Assembly (NCBI GenBank): GCA_937888735.1 | Contig: CALASN010000126.1 | Span: 1-30,577, forward strand | Direction of reading: 5' to 3' | DNA: 30,577 nucleotides | Origin: UBA5499 sp002426275 | GTDB taxonomy: Bacteria > Bacillota > DTU084 | Shown: piece by piece, positions 1-9,700 of the stretch | Numbering within the stretch: position 1 is the first letter of the stretch | How the letters are laid out: each line of letters opens with the position of its first letter | Notes under the pieces: generated by a model | The model's database searches: none | Told to the model about the DNA's origin: nothing | The model's input: only the letters and a program-made list of their open reading frames with translations | Translations under genes and position numbers: made by a program

Positions 1-234
1 AGGGAAGCTGCTGCTCCTTACAGCGATGTGCTGGTTGATTTCCCCGACGTCTGGAAGGAAGCGGCCAAATATATGAGGCCCGAGCCGCCGTTTTTTTGCC
101 AGCAGCTTTATTCTGAATATCTGGGACCGGCAGTGCAGGCGGTGTTGACGAAGAGGGACGCTGATCCCCAAGCGCTGCTGGCCAAGGCGGCCCGCGGGTT
201 TCAGGAACGATTTTTAAACCAAATGAATAGATAG
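1..234 (+). CDS. C-terminal end of a probable sugar ABC-transporter solute-binding protein (partial at left edge)
   Basis: The frame is open from base 1 and stops with TAG at 232-234, so only the last 77 residues are seen and the start lies outside the window. The fragment is helical and ends with a pattern typical of family-1 extracellular sugar-binding proteins: a stretch around PPFFCQQLYSEYLGPAVQAVL, then a Asp-Pro-Gln-Ala turn, then a final amphipathic helix ending in QERFLNQMNR. In that family these helices close the C-terminal lobe of the lipoprotein that delivers oligosaccharides to an ABC permease. The neighbouring secreted glycosidases and binding proteins fit an uptake role. No domain signature beyond this tail can be checked, so another helical C-terminus is possible. 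Confidence 0.55.
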   Translation, partial: REAAAPYSDVLVDFPDVWKEAAKYMRPEPPFFCQQLYSEYLGPAVQAVLTKRDADPQALLAKAARGFQERFLNQMNR

Positions 235-399
235 GGTGCCAGTAATATCACATTATTCCCTTGGCCGCGGCAATGAGGATAATGACCCAGACATAGATGG
301 CTGTTTTGGAAGATTATGAAGTGTCGCAGCAGTGGGCAAATGGGAAACAGATTGAAGGAAGATAAAGTCTCAAATTGATGGATGAAGGGGGAGATTTTA
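235..399. other. Gene-free gap before the glycan operon
   Basis: These 165 bases separate the binding-protein tail from the first glycosidase gene. They hold an imperfect inverted repeat, CATTATTCCC (251-260) with GAGGATAATG (275-284), containing one wobble and one mismatch over a 14-base loop. No T-run follows it, so it is not a convincing terminator. I could not find a -35/-10 pair with correct spacing. Transcription may therefore run through from upstream genes. Confidence 0.4.
385..393 (+). promoter_or_regulatory. Shine-Dalgarno site that decides the start of the first glycosidase
   Basis: AAGGGGGAG lies six bases before GTG at 400. It falls inside the frame opened by the earlier ATG at 382, which has no ribosome-binding site of its own. 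This favours the GTG, and the signal peptide then begins directly with a charged VKR n-region. Confidence 0.7.
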
Positions 400-3300
400 G
401 TGAAAAGAAGCGGATTGTTTTTGCTAATCAGTTTTTTGATAATATTTCTGGCGCCACTGCAGGCACAGATTAAGCTGGGAGTCGCAAAAAAAACTACAGA
501 GATCAAGCTGGATGGCAATTTAGACGAATGGGAAGGCCAAGCTGCAATATCGTTAATAACCGCTGAGCAAGCCCAAGGTCAAACTTGGGGAGGCCCTGAT
601 GATTTAAGCGCTAAGGTGTATCTGCAATGGGATATTGAAGCGTTGTATCTGGCAGTTGAGGTCAGAGATGATTTGCACTTTCAGCCTTATGAGAATTCTT
701 CAGCCTGGCAGGCTGATAGCATTCAGCTGGCTGTAGATACACTTTTTGATCGAAAATCCGGTGGCTATGCCAGCGACGATTACGAATACGGCTTAATTTT
801 ACATAAAAACGGTCCTCTGATCTGGTGTTGGCAAGCTGCTGAAGGAAAGAAAGCCGGAAAGATAGAAAATGTTTCCCTTGCAGCTAAGCGGGACGATAAT
901 GAGAAACTTACCAACTATGAAGCCAAGTTCCCGTGGTCTGAGCTGGTACCAGCTTTGCCCGGCTCCGACCGGAAAATGGGATTTACAATTTTGGTTAACG
1001 ACAATGACGGCAAAGGCAGAAAGGGTTGGATGGAACTTACGCCTGGAATCGGCATCTCAAAAGATCCCGCCAAGTACGCTGAACTGCTTTTGCTTGACGC
1101 TGAAACGCAAAAGGAACATCAAGTAACAGGTTATGTGTATATACCTACCCCTGCAATTGATGATGGCGAACTGCTAACAGGGCAAATTTTCATCAATAGC
1201 GAGCTTGAGTTAGGAGAACGGAATTTAGAAATTATAGTTTCCGATTCCACCCAGAGAGTGGTTGCAACTATTCCAGTTTCAGCAAGGCTCGCTAAAGGAG
1301 CAAATAAGATAGCTTTGAGTTGGGATCCGGCAAACCTGCCAATTGGAGATTACCAATTGGCCATTAAAATAGATGGGAAAATTTGCGGCTTTAATTCCGC
1401 TTTTTCACGTCTGAGCTATGCTCATATCGAAGGGGAACTAGCGATTCAAGAGTGGAAACTCCAGGTTTTAGAAGACTTAATTGCACAGATAGACGAATTA
1501 GATTTCGATTCAAGTTATCAAGCTGCAACCGCACAAGTTGTCAAAAGATTTATCGGTTATATTCGCGATGATATGAAGGCACATAGATTCCAACGGGTAG
1601 ATTGGAATGTTGAGTTCGTTAAAAAACGTCTCAGCGAGGCAATCGTTGAAGCTAAGACAATTTTGCGTTTCGGGGCTTCTGACAAAAAGATAACCAGATA
1701 CCAAACCGCTCCTGTTAGCATTGAGAATACAAGCTTCGTTCAAGCGGGGAGACCGGTGTATTTTATCGGCGTAGGCCATTTCGGGCAAGTCAGAGCGGAT
1801 GTGCCCGAGCTCACGAAGTTTGGCTTTAATATCATTCAGATTGAACAAGGTCCCAGTGGTGTTGTCTTACCAGAAGGGTATAATGACGAACCAATTAAAA
1901 GTGTGCTCAATGTGTTGCAGCGAGCAGCGGAAAATAATGTGGCAGTCAATCTGCTGCTCTCGCCCCATTATTTTCCAGGCTGGGCCCTTTCCCAAACGCC
2001 GGAATTGGCAAATGAAGGCATGGGATTCATTAAATACAATATAGACCATCCCAAGGCCAGAGAAGTCGTGGAAAGATTTCTCCGGCGCATTATTCCCCAA
2101 GTGGCCAATCATCCTGCTTTGCATAGCTATACATTGTCAAACGAGCCTCAGTATACGGGTTATTCTAGTTATTCCTGCGCGCGCTTTCAGGACTGGCTGA
2201 AGCAGAAACATGGCACAATTGCGCTGCTTAATGAATTGTGGGGAACGGAGCTTACGGATTGGAACCAGATTCAAATTCCTGTGGATGAAAACAATAGAGC
2301 TCAACATTATGATTGGGAGACTTTTAATCAGGAACGGTTTTTTGCCTTTCATCAGTGGATGAGCAAGATCATTCGCGAGTATGATCAGACGACTCCAATT
2401 CATGCGAAGGTCATGGCCAACACTTTTGACAGCGCCGACAATTTTAATGCGGGTATTGATCACGCTGCTTTTGCGCGGCTGGATAAAATTGCTGGTAACG
2501 ATTGCTCTGTGGGGTATCCGGGAAGCGATCTTTATGCTCAGCAGTGGCTAAAGCAAGCCATGTATTTTGATCTCCAACGCTCTCTCAGCAATGCGCCGAT
2601 TTTCAATTCGGAAAATCATATTATCCGCGATAATGATCCGCTCTATTATCCCAGCGAACATATTCGCACCGCCCTTTGGCAGGGCGCAATATACGGTCAA
2701 GGTGCAACGACGATTTGGGTTTGGGAACGGAATGAAAATGATACAAGTTTAATTAATAATATCTTGACAAGGGCTAATTGTGTGGAAGCGGCCGGACAGA
2801 CGGCATTAGATCTCGCACGGCTCAGTCCCTTTGTGGCGAAATTCGCAGAGGAGAAACGGCAGATTGCGTTTCTCTATCCCCATGCTTCTCTTTGCGAAGA
2901 GGAATATTTACAGACGGTACGGACCGCTTATGAAGGGATTCACTTTTTAGATCTCGGAGTGGATTTCGTTGATGATTTTGCGGCACAGCAAGGTAAATTG
3001 AATCAATATCGATTATTGATCGTCCCTGCGGCAAAGTATATTTCGTTGGCGACCCTTGAAGCTGTTGAAGCTTACGCTCGTGATGGCGGGACAGTAATTA
3101 TCATTGGGGATTCTCTTCGTTATGATGAGTATGGGCGGCCTCTCTCAGCTTTTTCAGAACAGCGAGCGTCTGAGAAGGGAACGGCTTTCGGCCTTGGTCA
3201 GGTGTATCTTGCTCCGCAGGACACTGCTCAAAGCTACGCGCCTATCTTTGATAAAATCATGATTAAAGCAGCGATTGAACGTCCTGTGAGAGTTGTAGAT

Positions 3301-3519
3301 CAAAATGATCAACCTGTTTGGGGCGTTGAAATGAGAGCGGTAAAGAACGGTGAACAGCTGCTGATCAATATAGTGAATTTGAGTAACAATGAGCAGATTG
3401 TAAAACTCAAAACCAGTAGGCCCATCTATAAAGCTAAAGATTTAATAAGTGGACAGTTACTAGCTGAAACCATTACGTTGGCGCCGCTTTCCCCAATGCT
3501 GGTGTTGGTGAATTTTTAG
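400..3519 (+). CDS. Secreted GH42-like glycoside hydrolase with N-terminal CBM9-like module
   Basis: The protein has 1039 residues from GTG at 400. Residues 1-23 form a signal peptide ending APLQA|Q. Residues ~30-235 resemble CBM9, with DGNLDEWEG at the start and PWSEL near the end. An Ig-like segment and a helical stretch (to ~430) follow. A TIM barrel from ~434 carries GH42 hallmarks: YTLSNEPQY, with the likely acid/base Glu582, then an F-x-x-WL-x-x-KHGT-x-x-x-LN-x-x-WGT block, and FNSENHI with the likely nucleophile Glu738. A Rossmann-like domain follows, resembling the beta-galactosidase trimerisation domain (FLYPHA... to GGTVIIIGDS), then a small beta domain. Clan GH-A membership is fairly secure. 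The substrate is unknown, although annotation pipelines would say beta-galactosidase. It opens the operon; its two paralogues lie at the end. The start at ATG 382 is the alternative. Confidence 0.85.
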   Translation: MKRSGLFLLISFLIIFLAPLQAQIKLGVAKKTTEIKLDGNLDEWEGQAAISLITAEQAQGQTWGGPDDLSAKVYLQWDIEALYLAVEVRDDLHFQPYENSSAWQADSIQLAVDTLFDRKSGGYASDDYEYGLILHKNGPLIWCWQAAEGKKAGKIENVSLAAKRDDNEKLTNYEAKFPWSELVPALPGSDRKMGFTILVNDNDGKGRKGWMELTPGIGISKDPAKYAELLLLDAETQKEHQVTGYVYIPTPAIDDGELLTGQIFINSELELGERNLEIIVSDSTQRVVATIPVSARLAKGANKIALSWDPANLPIGDYQLAIKIDGKICGFNSAFSRLSYAHIEGELAIQEWKLQVLEDLIAQIDELDFDSSYQAATAQVVKRFIGYIRDDMKAHRFQRVDWNVEFVKKRLSEAIVEAKTILRFGASDKKITRYQTAPVSIENTSFVQAGRPVYFIGVGHFGQVRADVPELTKFGFNIIQIEQGPSGVVLPEGYNDEPIKSVLNVLQRAAENNVAVNLLLSPHYFPGWALSQTPELANEGMGFIKYNIDHPKAREVVERFLRRIIPQVANHPALHSYTLSNEPQYTGYSSYSCARFQDWLKQKHGTIALLNELWGTELTDWNQIQIPVDENNRAQHYDWETFNQERFFAFHQWMSKIIREYDQTTPIHAKVMANTFDSADNFNAGIDHAAFARLDKIAGNDCSVGYPGSDLYAQQWLKQAMYFDLQRSLSNAPIFNSENHIIRDNDPLYYPSEHIRTALWQGAIYGQGATTIWVWERNENDTSLINNILTRANCVEAAGQTALDLARLSPFVAKFAEEKRQIAFLYPHASLCEEEYLQTVRTAYEGIHFLDLGVDFVDDFAAQQGKLNQYRLLIVPAAKYISLATLEAVEAYARDGGTVIIIGDSLRYDEYGRPLSAFSEQRASEKGTAFGLGQVYLAPQDTAQSYAPIFDKIMIKAAIERPVRVVDQNDQPVWGVEMRAVKNGEQLLINIVNLSNNEQIVKLKTSRPIYKAKDLISGQLLAETITLAPLSPMLVLVNF

Positions 3520-3527
3520 CTTGAGCT

Positions 3528-3535
3528 GGGAGGTG
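3528..3535 (+). promoter_or_regulatory. Shine-Dalgarno site deciding a TTG start
   Basis: GGGAGGTG lies six bases before TTG at 3542. The frame is also open from an earlier TTG at 3521, but that codon lies upstream of this site and has nothing in front of it. The later TTG also gives a normal signal peptide (MKQIQMLTVILLLAIL). Confidence 0.75.
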
Positions 3536-3541
3536 AAAAAT

Positions 3542-6500
3542 TTGAAACAGATCCAAATGCTCACTGTGATTTTATTGCTGGCGATTTTAGCCAGCTGCTC
3601 TTGCACATTGGCGGCTGATCTTTTAGTGCATTCATGTGACGATGCTTGGCAAACAAGCGATTCGCAAATAACGGTGGAAATCCAAAATAACATCGCTTTT
3701 CACGGCAATGCTCTGAAGGTGACTGCTGCTGAAAACGTCTCCGGTTGGCCTAATGTGAGCTGTACCTTTACGCAGCCGATTCCTGTACAAGAAGGAGATT
3801 ACTTAGTCTGGTGGTATTATCCCACCGGCAATGGCAGCGTTTATGTAGACGTGGTGGATAGTACAGGCTTAAGGACGGATACAACTGTTCCAGGCAATCT
3901 AGAGCAGAATAAGTGGCATATGATTCAGTATAAATTGACTGATGCGCACATCCCGGAGACAAACCAGCACGGCACTGTCGCCAATATCTCAAAAGTGCGG
4001 TTTTATCCAAGGGGTGCCGGAGGAATCTATTTTTTCGATCAAGTGTATTTAGTGCGGACCAAAATTAAAGATTCCAGGGACGTTATCGAAGATTTTGAGA
4101 CTGGCAGTCCTGAACAGATCATTCCTTTATGGGGACTCAGAAAAGGTGCCGGTGACATCTCAGGTTCAACTTTCACTTATGATTCAGGGCAGAGCAAAGA
4201 AGGAGTTTTTGCAGGCAGACTCGATGTCAGTTTTGATCCCAATATTTCCAATAATTATCTTGCCCTGGAGAAAGCAAAACCGATTACTTTACACGCGCAA
4301 TCGCAGAGATTTATCTTTTGGCTTAAAGGTGCGGGCGAAAATAGTAATTTCAAAGCTAGATTAGTATTGGTTTTTGAAGATGCGGCCGGCTATAATTTTC
4401 ACCAGCCAGTGACGCTGGTTGATTTTGATGACTGGAGGCTCTTCGATATTGCCTTGAAGCCTGTGGGTAGCTGGAACGGAGGAACGAGCATAACATGGCC
4501 AGCGACACTTGTCGGATTCTTTGTAGATGATGAAGCCGACAACACACAAAGCGATGCCACTCTTTATTTTGATGAACTGAGGGTCATGCCGCCGGCTCTG
4601 GAGCCGATGTCGTGCGAGACGGCCGCCAGATGGGTAGGGCAATCCATAGCAGCAGGCGAAGCATGGGCAGAGACAGATTTTAATTTGAAAACTCAAGGGG
4701 ATGCTTCCGTCAAGCTTAACTTTCTGGCCAAAAGCTCAGCTAATACCTGGCTGAATGTATACGAAAACTTTCCTGTTAAGCCGGATTGGTCCCGAAGCCG
4801 TTATTTATATTTTAATTTTTATCCGCATCAGGAAATGACAGGTTATGCATACCCCACTCTGAAGTTAACTTCTAATAATGGCCTTATCCATGAAGGCTCT
4901 GATTTTTTCGATCGCTCGCAAATAGGTAACTGGCAAGTCATCTCAAGGGATTTAGGCGGGAAACAGCGCGCAGCCGTCGACAATTTATGGTTTTACGTCC
5001 ACATTCCGGCACTTAAAGACAGGATCGATCAAGTCCAAACCTTTAACATTGATCATTTTTGGCTTTCCAGTTTAACCATGGTATCAGGCTCTCTCAGCAA
5101 GGAGGTAGTGCGATTTTCGCCTGAGCGAAGTCCCGAAGCAAAGTTTAAAGTGAAATTTCACGAAACGGCTTTAACTCCCACCGCCTTGGCGGGAGAGCTT
5201 AAAGTATACAACGGACAAGGGGCTTTAGTTAGGACTGCTGTTATTAACGGTCCGGCGCTACCTGCGGCAACTTATAATCTCTCTGCCGCCCAAGTCACGC
5301 CTTCTGAAGGAGAATTAATTATCACTTGGGATGGTTGTGATGATAACGGGCAGCTTGTAGCAGATGGAGCATACGATTTTGTGTTAAATCCGTTTACGAA
5401 GCTGGCGGACGGTTCGCAGGTTGATTTGGCGGAGCAAATTCAAGTCGGGGGATTTATCGTTGATACAACTGCGCCTCCTGCTCCAAGTAACTTGCAGGGA
5501 AGCGATACGCATCCTTCAGCCAAGATCGATCTTTCTTGGGAACACAGCTTGAACGGCGATTGGGATCATTTCAATATTTATCGTTCCTCAGTCCCATTTG
5601 CCGGTGGATTGGGTGAGCCTTATGCATCTCTTACTAATACTAGCTTGAGCGATCTTTTGGTAGTTCATCAGACGTCATATTACTATGCAGTGACAGCAGT
5701 GGACGATTTGGGAAATGAATCCGCGGCACTTTTTTCTGAAGCAATCATTGCTGTGGATACGCTGGCTCCATTGCCACCGTCAGATGTAAATATCGACTTG
5801 GCGACAGCGGATCGGGTTTTAATCAGTTGGCGCGTACCAACAGCAGGCCAAGATGAAGAGCTGGCTGTGACCTACCAAATCTATCGAATGGAAATTGATG
5901 CTGACTGGCAAGTGCTGACCACTGTAGATGCCGCAGCCGCTCGATCCGGAGACCTGTTGACATATATAGATCGACAGTTGACTTATGGAAAAGAATATCG
6001 CTATAAAATCTATGGCGCCGACCTCAATGAGAATCAAAGCCCGGCTGTAGAAATAATGGATTTTGTCCAGCCTACACTTACAAAAATTTTGCTCAAGCAT
6101 ATCCCTGTTACGAAAGCCTTGGCAGGAGTTAGTTTGCTTGTGGAAGTTTTTGGCATTACGGATGGAGGAGAACTGGAAATTTCTCTGCTATATCGCGCAA
6201 AGGGTTCAACGGAATATCTAGAACTATCTATGGCAAAAGAAGAAGGCAAGTATGTAGCCATTATCCCGGCAGAGAAAACACAAGCATCTGGGCTGGAATA
6301 TTATTTTAAGGCTGATAATGGCACGAAGGTGGTCTTTCTTTCCCAGAGTGGAGAAGGAGAGCCTCATCCATTTTCAGTCGAAGTGAGCGCTTATGAAACC
6401 GGCCTTGGGGTGGAAGATCTTACTGTAAGTCCAAACCCTTTCCTCCTCCAAGCCAGGGATGAAGCGGTGGCCATCAATTATCTGCTCACAGCAGAGGCAC

Positions 6501-6715
6501 AGGTTAGCATTAAGATTTATAATCTCAGGGGAAGATTAATCAAGAGTTTTTCCGCGAGCGGACAACAGCGGGGAACACAGCGGCTGCTATGGGATGGTAG
6601 AGATTACAATGGAAGACTCATTCCAAGCGGAAGCTATCTGGTACAGATTGAGGCTCGTGGAGAAGAAACCCGTGCAGTTGTTCGTCGGCTGAAAGCGGTT
6701 TTGGTTTTGCGATAA
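3542..6715 (+). CDS. Large secreted surface protein: three carbohydrate-binding-like sandwiches, FlgD-Ig, two Fn3, C-terminal FlgD-Ig
   Basis: The protein has 1057 residues from TTG at 3542, 22 nt after the previous stop. After the signal peptide come three beta-sandwich segments (about 25-190, 190-360 and 365-515) that look like galactose-binding/CBM folds, each ending in a FDQVYL/YFDELRV-type strand. About 520-640 is a FlgD-like Ig domain (WDGCDDNGQLVADGAYDF). Two Fn3 domains follow (about 645-740 and 745-845), then a ~100-residue beta domain. From about 962 to the end is a second FlgD-type Ig domain: SPNPF, then IYNLRGRLIKSF, then WDGRDYNGRLIPSGSYLVQI, and a last strand ending VLVLR. No catalytic domain is recognisable, so it probably binds glycan or acts as a scaffold. 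The signal region contains ILASC, so a lipoprotein lipobox (Cys19) competes with cleavage after LAA. Confidence 0.75.
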   Translation: MKQIQMLTVILLLAILASCSCTLAADLLVHSCDDAWQTSDSQITVEIQNNIAFHGNALKVTAAENVSGWPNVSCTFTQPIPVQEGDYLVWWYYPTGNGSVYVDVVDSTGLRTDTTVPGNLEQNKWHMIQYKLTDAHIPETNQHGTVANISKVRFYPRGAGGIYFFDQVYLVRTKIKDSRDVIEDFETGSPEQIIPLWGLRKGAGDISGSTFTYDSGQSKEGVFAGRLDVSFDPNISNNYLALEKAKPITLHAQSQRFIFWLKGAGENSNFKARLVLVFEDAAGYNFHQPVTLVDFDDWRLFDIALKPVGSWNGGTSITWPATLVGFFVDDEADNTQSDATLYFDELRVMPPALEPMSCETAARWVGQSIAAGEAWAETDFNLKTQGDASVKLNFLAKSSANTWLNVYENFPVKPDWSRSRYLYFNFYPHQEMTGYAYPTLKLTSNNGLIHEGSDFFDRSQIGNWQVISRDLGGKQRAAVDNLWFYVHIPALKDRIDQVQTFNIDHFWLSSLTMVSGSLSKEVVRFSPERSPEAKFKVKFHETALTPTALAGELKVYNGQGALVRTAVINGPALPAATYNLSAAQVTPSEGELIITWDGCDDNGQLVADGAYDFVLNPFTKLADGSQVDLAEQIQVGGFIVDTTAPPAPSNLQGSDTHPSAKIDLSWEHSLNGDWDHFNIYRSSVPFAGGLGEPYASLTNTSLSDLLVVHQTSYYYAVTAVDDLGNESAALFSEAIIAVDTLAPLPPSDVNIDLATADRVLISWRVPTAGQDEELAVTYQIYRMEIDADWQVLTTVDAAAARSGDLLTYIDRQLTYGKEYRYKIYGADLNENQSPAVEIMDFVQPTLTKILLKHIPVTKALAGVSLLVEVFGITDGGELEISLLYRAKGSTEYLELSMAKEEGKYVAIIPAEKTQASGLEYYFKADNGTKVVFLSQSGEGEPHPFSVEVSAYETGLGVEDLTVSPNPFLLQARDEAVAINYLLTAEAQVSIKIYNLRGRLIKSFSASGQQRGTQRLLWDGRDYNGRLIPSGSYLVQIEARGEETRAVVRRLKAVLVLR

Positions 6716-6722
6716 TTAACTC

Positions 6723-6733
6723 AAGGAGGTGAT
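6723..6733 (+). promoter_or_regulatory. Near-perfect Shine-Dalgarno site for a TTG start
   Basis: AAGGAGGTGAT matches the 3' end of a Firmicutes-type 16S rRNA over eleven bases. The core GGAGGT ends eight bases before TTG at 6739, which makes that start secure. Confidence 0.85.
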
Positions 6734-6738
6734 AATCT

Positions 6739-9700
6739 TTGCGTGCTCGCCATCTCCTGCAGTATCTCTTACTGCTGATTTGTTTGGCAGCTGTCTGTGC
6801 TTCGGCCGCAGACATACAGCTGGAGAATTTTGAGGATGCTACCTGGCAGGCGGAGCGCTGGCGAATCCAGGGGAGCAATTTACAGATTAGCCGGTCCTCC
6901 GAGAAGACGCATGAGGGCGAAAAGTCGCTATGCGTGGTTGCAGAAATAGATCCGGCAAAACCACAGTGGAATTATGTGGAACTGTTATGTCCGCAGGTTA
7001 CTGTAACCGAGGGCGATCAGCTGGTTTTTTGGTTTTATCCACAGGCGTCAATGACATTATATATACAAGTCACTGACGCTAAGGGGTTTACGACAGACGG
7101 CAACATCAGCGTGACAGCTGACATCTGGAATCAGGTCGTTTACTCGCTTACGGATGCGCATATCCCCAATACCAATGAAAAGGGCACGGTCTCCGATTTA
7201 AGCAAAGTTCGGATTTACTTCTATGATGGGAACTATCCGCAGCAGGAAACATATATTTCTTATCTTGATTATTTCATGTTTTGGGATCGGCAGCCTCCTG
7301 CCCCTGATGCCAATGCGGTCGCCAACGGAGGCTTTGAAGATGGATTTAATCGCTGGAGTTATGGAGCAAATGGCGGTGCCCTGACAAGCGCCGCAGTCGA
7401 TGAAAGTCAGTTCTATACTGGCAGCCATGCGCTGAAGATAACCAACAGGAGTCCGCTCACATCCAATGTTTACGGACGCCTGTCTCAGGGCGTGATGGTA
7501 GAACCGAATACGATCTACCGTTTCAGCTGTTGGCTTAAAGGAACAGGAGTCGGCAGTGGAAATCACTGGACAGATTGGAACATGTATACGTTTAATCTGC
7601 CTTCAGGGACGTTTGATTGGACTTACCAAGAGGGCTTTATTACCACAAAACCTGGGCAGAAGTCATTGACTTTAGGACTAAATATCGTTAATACAACTGG
7701 GGCATTATGGATTGACGATATAAATCTGAGACGACTAATCCCAAATGCAAAACTTGAAGTGGGAGATACAGTTTCCGCAACCGTGCGCATCAAAGGAGAC
7801 GCAAACTGCACTCAGGTCGGAGACTATGGCTTTTCATCCTATAAGGTGGAATATGGAGTCGGCGCGGAACCTGAGCATTGGGTGCGAATAGGTAAAGACT
7901 ATACTAGCCCGGTGGCGGGGGGAACGCTGGCCATCTGGGATACGACAAAAGTGGCTAACGGTATATATACTATTCGGTTATCTGTAACAGATTCAGCCGG
8001 TTTTAGTGCTGTTATTTCGAAACAGATAGAGGTAAGAAATACTCAAGCTAAAGTTTTGGAATATGAAATTTTCCCAACTGCTATTTCTCCCAATGGGGTC
8101 GGGATTCAAGATCAAGTGTTCGTTCGGTTCGTTTTAAGCGCTGATTCTCAAGTCGCTCTGCAGGTGAAAGACAGCGCTGGAAGCGTTTGCAAAACAGTGA
8201 CTGATGCGCTCGCTTTAACTTCAGGTGAACACACGTTAACCTGGGATGGGACGGATGCCAACTCGCAGTTGGTAGCGGAAGGCGTTTATAAACTTTGTCT
8301 TTGGTTAGAAGCGGAACCGGATCTAGGTCAGACAGCTGAAGTTATGGTGAAGTTAACCGCGCCTGCCGCACCGAGTGGTCTAGCGCCAAGCGGAATCATC
8401 GCAAATGGTAATCCTCATTTTCAGTGGGAAGGGAAAGCCGAAGCGCAATATTATGTTCTGGAGCTAGCTTCAGATTCTGAGTTTCAGCGGCCGTTTAAAT
8501 ATGTCCGCAGCCTGACAAACGAATATGCTTACCGCGGAACTCTCTGGGACGCTGCCAGAAATTTAGTCGTTAATTATAGTTTTGAAAACGGTTTTGCCGG
8601 GTGGTGGTATGAAGCGCGCGGTGGCGCCAAGACCACGGCTCAAATCTCTCACGGCGTTAGCAGCGACGGTATGGGCTCAGTTTGTTTAATTAACAATTCT
8701 GGTTTCGCTTCCGGAACCTATGGACGTTTGCAAGCTGCACAAGCAATTTCTGTGCAGCCGAATACCACATATGTTATGCGCGCTTATGTCAAAGGAGTTA
8801 ACGTGGGAGCCGGAAGTCATTTTACCGATTGGAATTCTTATCAATTCGGCATTCCCGCCGGAACTTACGATTGGCAAGCAGTTGAAGCGACATTTAAGAC
8901 AAAAGTCGCACAAACTACGCTCACTATTGGCTTGAATTTAATTAGAGAAGCTGAACGACTATGGATTGACCAAATCGAATTGTTTCAGGCGGACGATCAG
9001 AGTCTGCCGCAGAAGAGTTATTGGTGGAGGGTCAAAGTTGTAGATCTGGCTGGACTTGCCTCTGCTTGGAGCGCTCCGCTGGCCTTTGAATTAGCACCTT
9101 TCGTAGCAGTGGAAAGCAAAGGTGTCATTTCGCCAGGCCAGAGCGGAGAAAATGGTAAACTTGTAGTCAATTTCATCGCTCTTGATTCAGGAGAGGTTGT
9201 TTATCAGATCGCCGACAAGTCTCAAAGCGTATTGGTAACTCTGGGGTCGGAGATTGTCGCTCCAGGTTTTCATGTTTCAATGCCCTGGAATGGCTACTTA
9301 ACAGGGCAAGTGGCTAGTGAAGGCAGCTATTTCTATAAAGTCACGAATCTCGACTTTGGTTATTCAGCTTTAGTACCGATAATCGTAGACATGACGCCAC
9401 CGGCGGAAACGCCGGCTTTGCTGACGCCGCAAAATGAAAGTCTGGTTGCCGAAAATCCCACCTTGGCCTGGAGCATAGTTACAGATGAACTCACGCCAGT
9501 GCGCTATCTTGTTGAGCGGTCAGAGGATCCGAAGTTTGCGCAGGGAGTGAGAACAGAGCTGGTAGATATTAATCATTTTAAATTCCCTGAGGAACTGGTC
9601 GCCGGCCAGAAGTGGTATTGGAGAATCACGGCGCAAGATCAGGCTGGAAACCGTGGGAAAACATCAAGCGTTTTCTCATTTCAAGCGGCGAATTTACAGG

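Noticed and set aside
251..284. Inverted repeat CATTATTCCC/GAGGATAATG as terminator of the binding-protein gene
   Set aside because: The stem is AT-rich with a mismatch and wobble and is not followed by a T-run.
2040..2160. SusC/SusD-type polysaccharide-utilisation system
   Set aside because: None of the barrels has a plug or TonB box that I can see, and no helical SusD-like lipoprotein is present; the locus uses other barrels.
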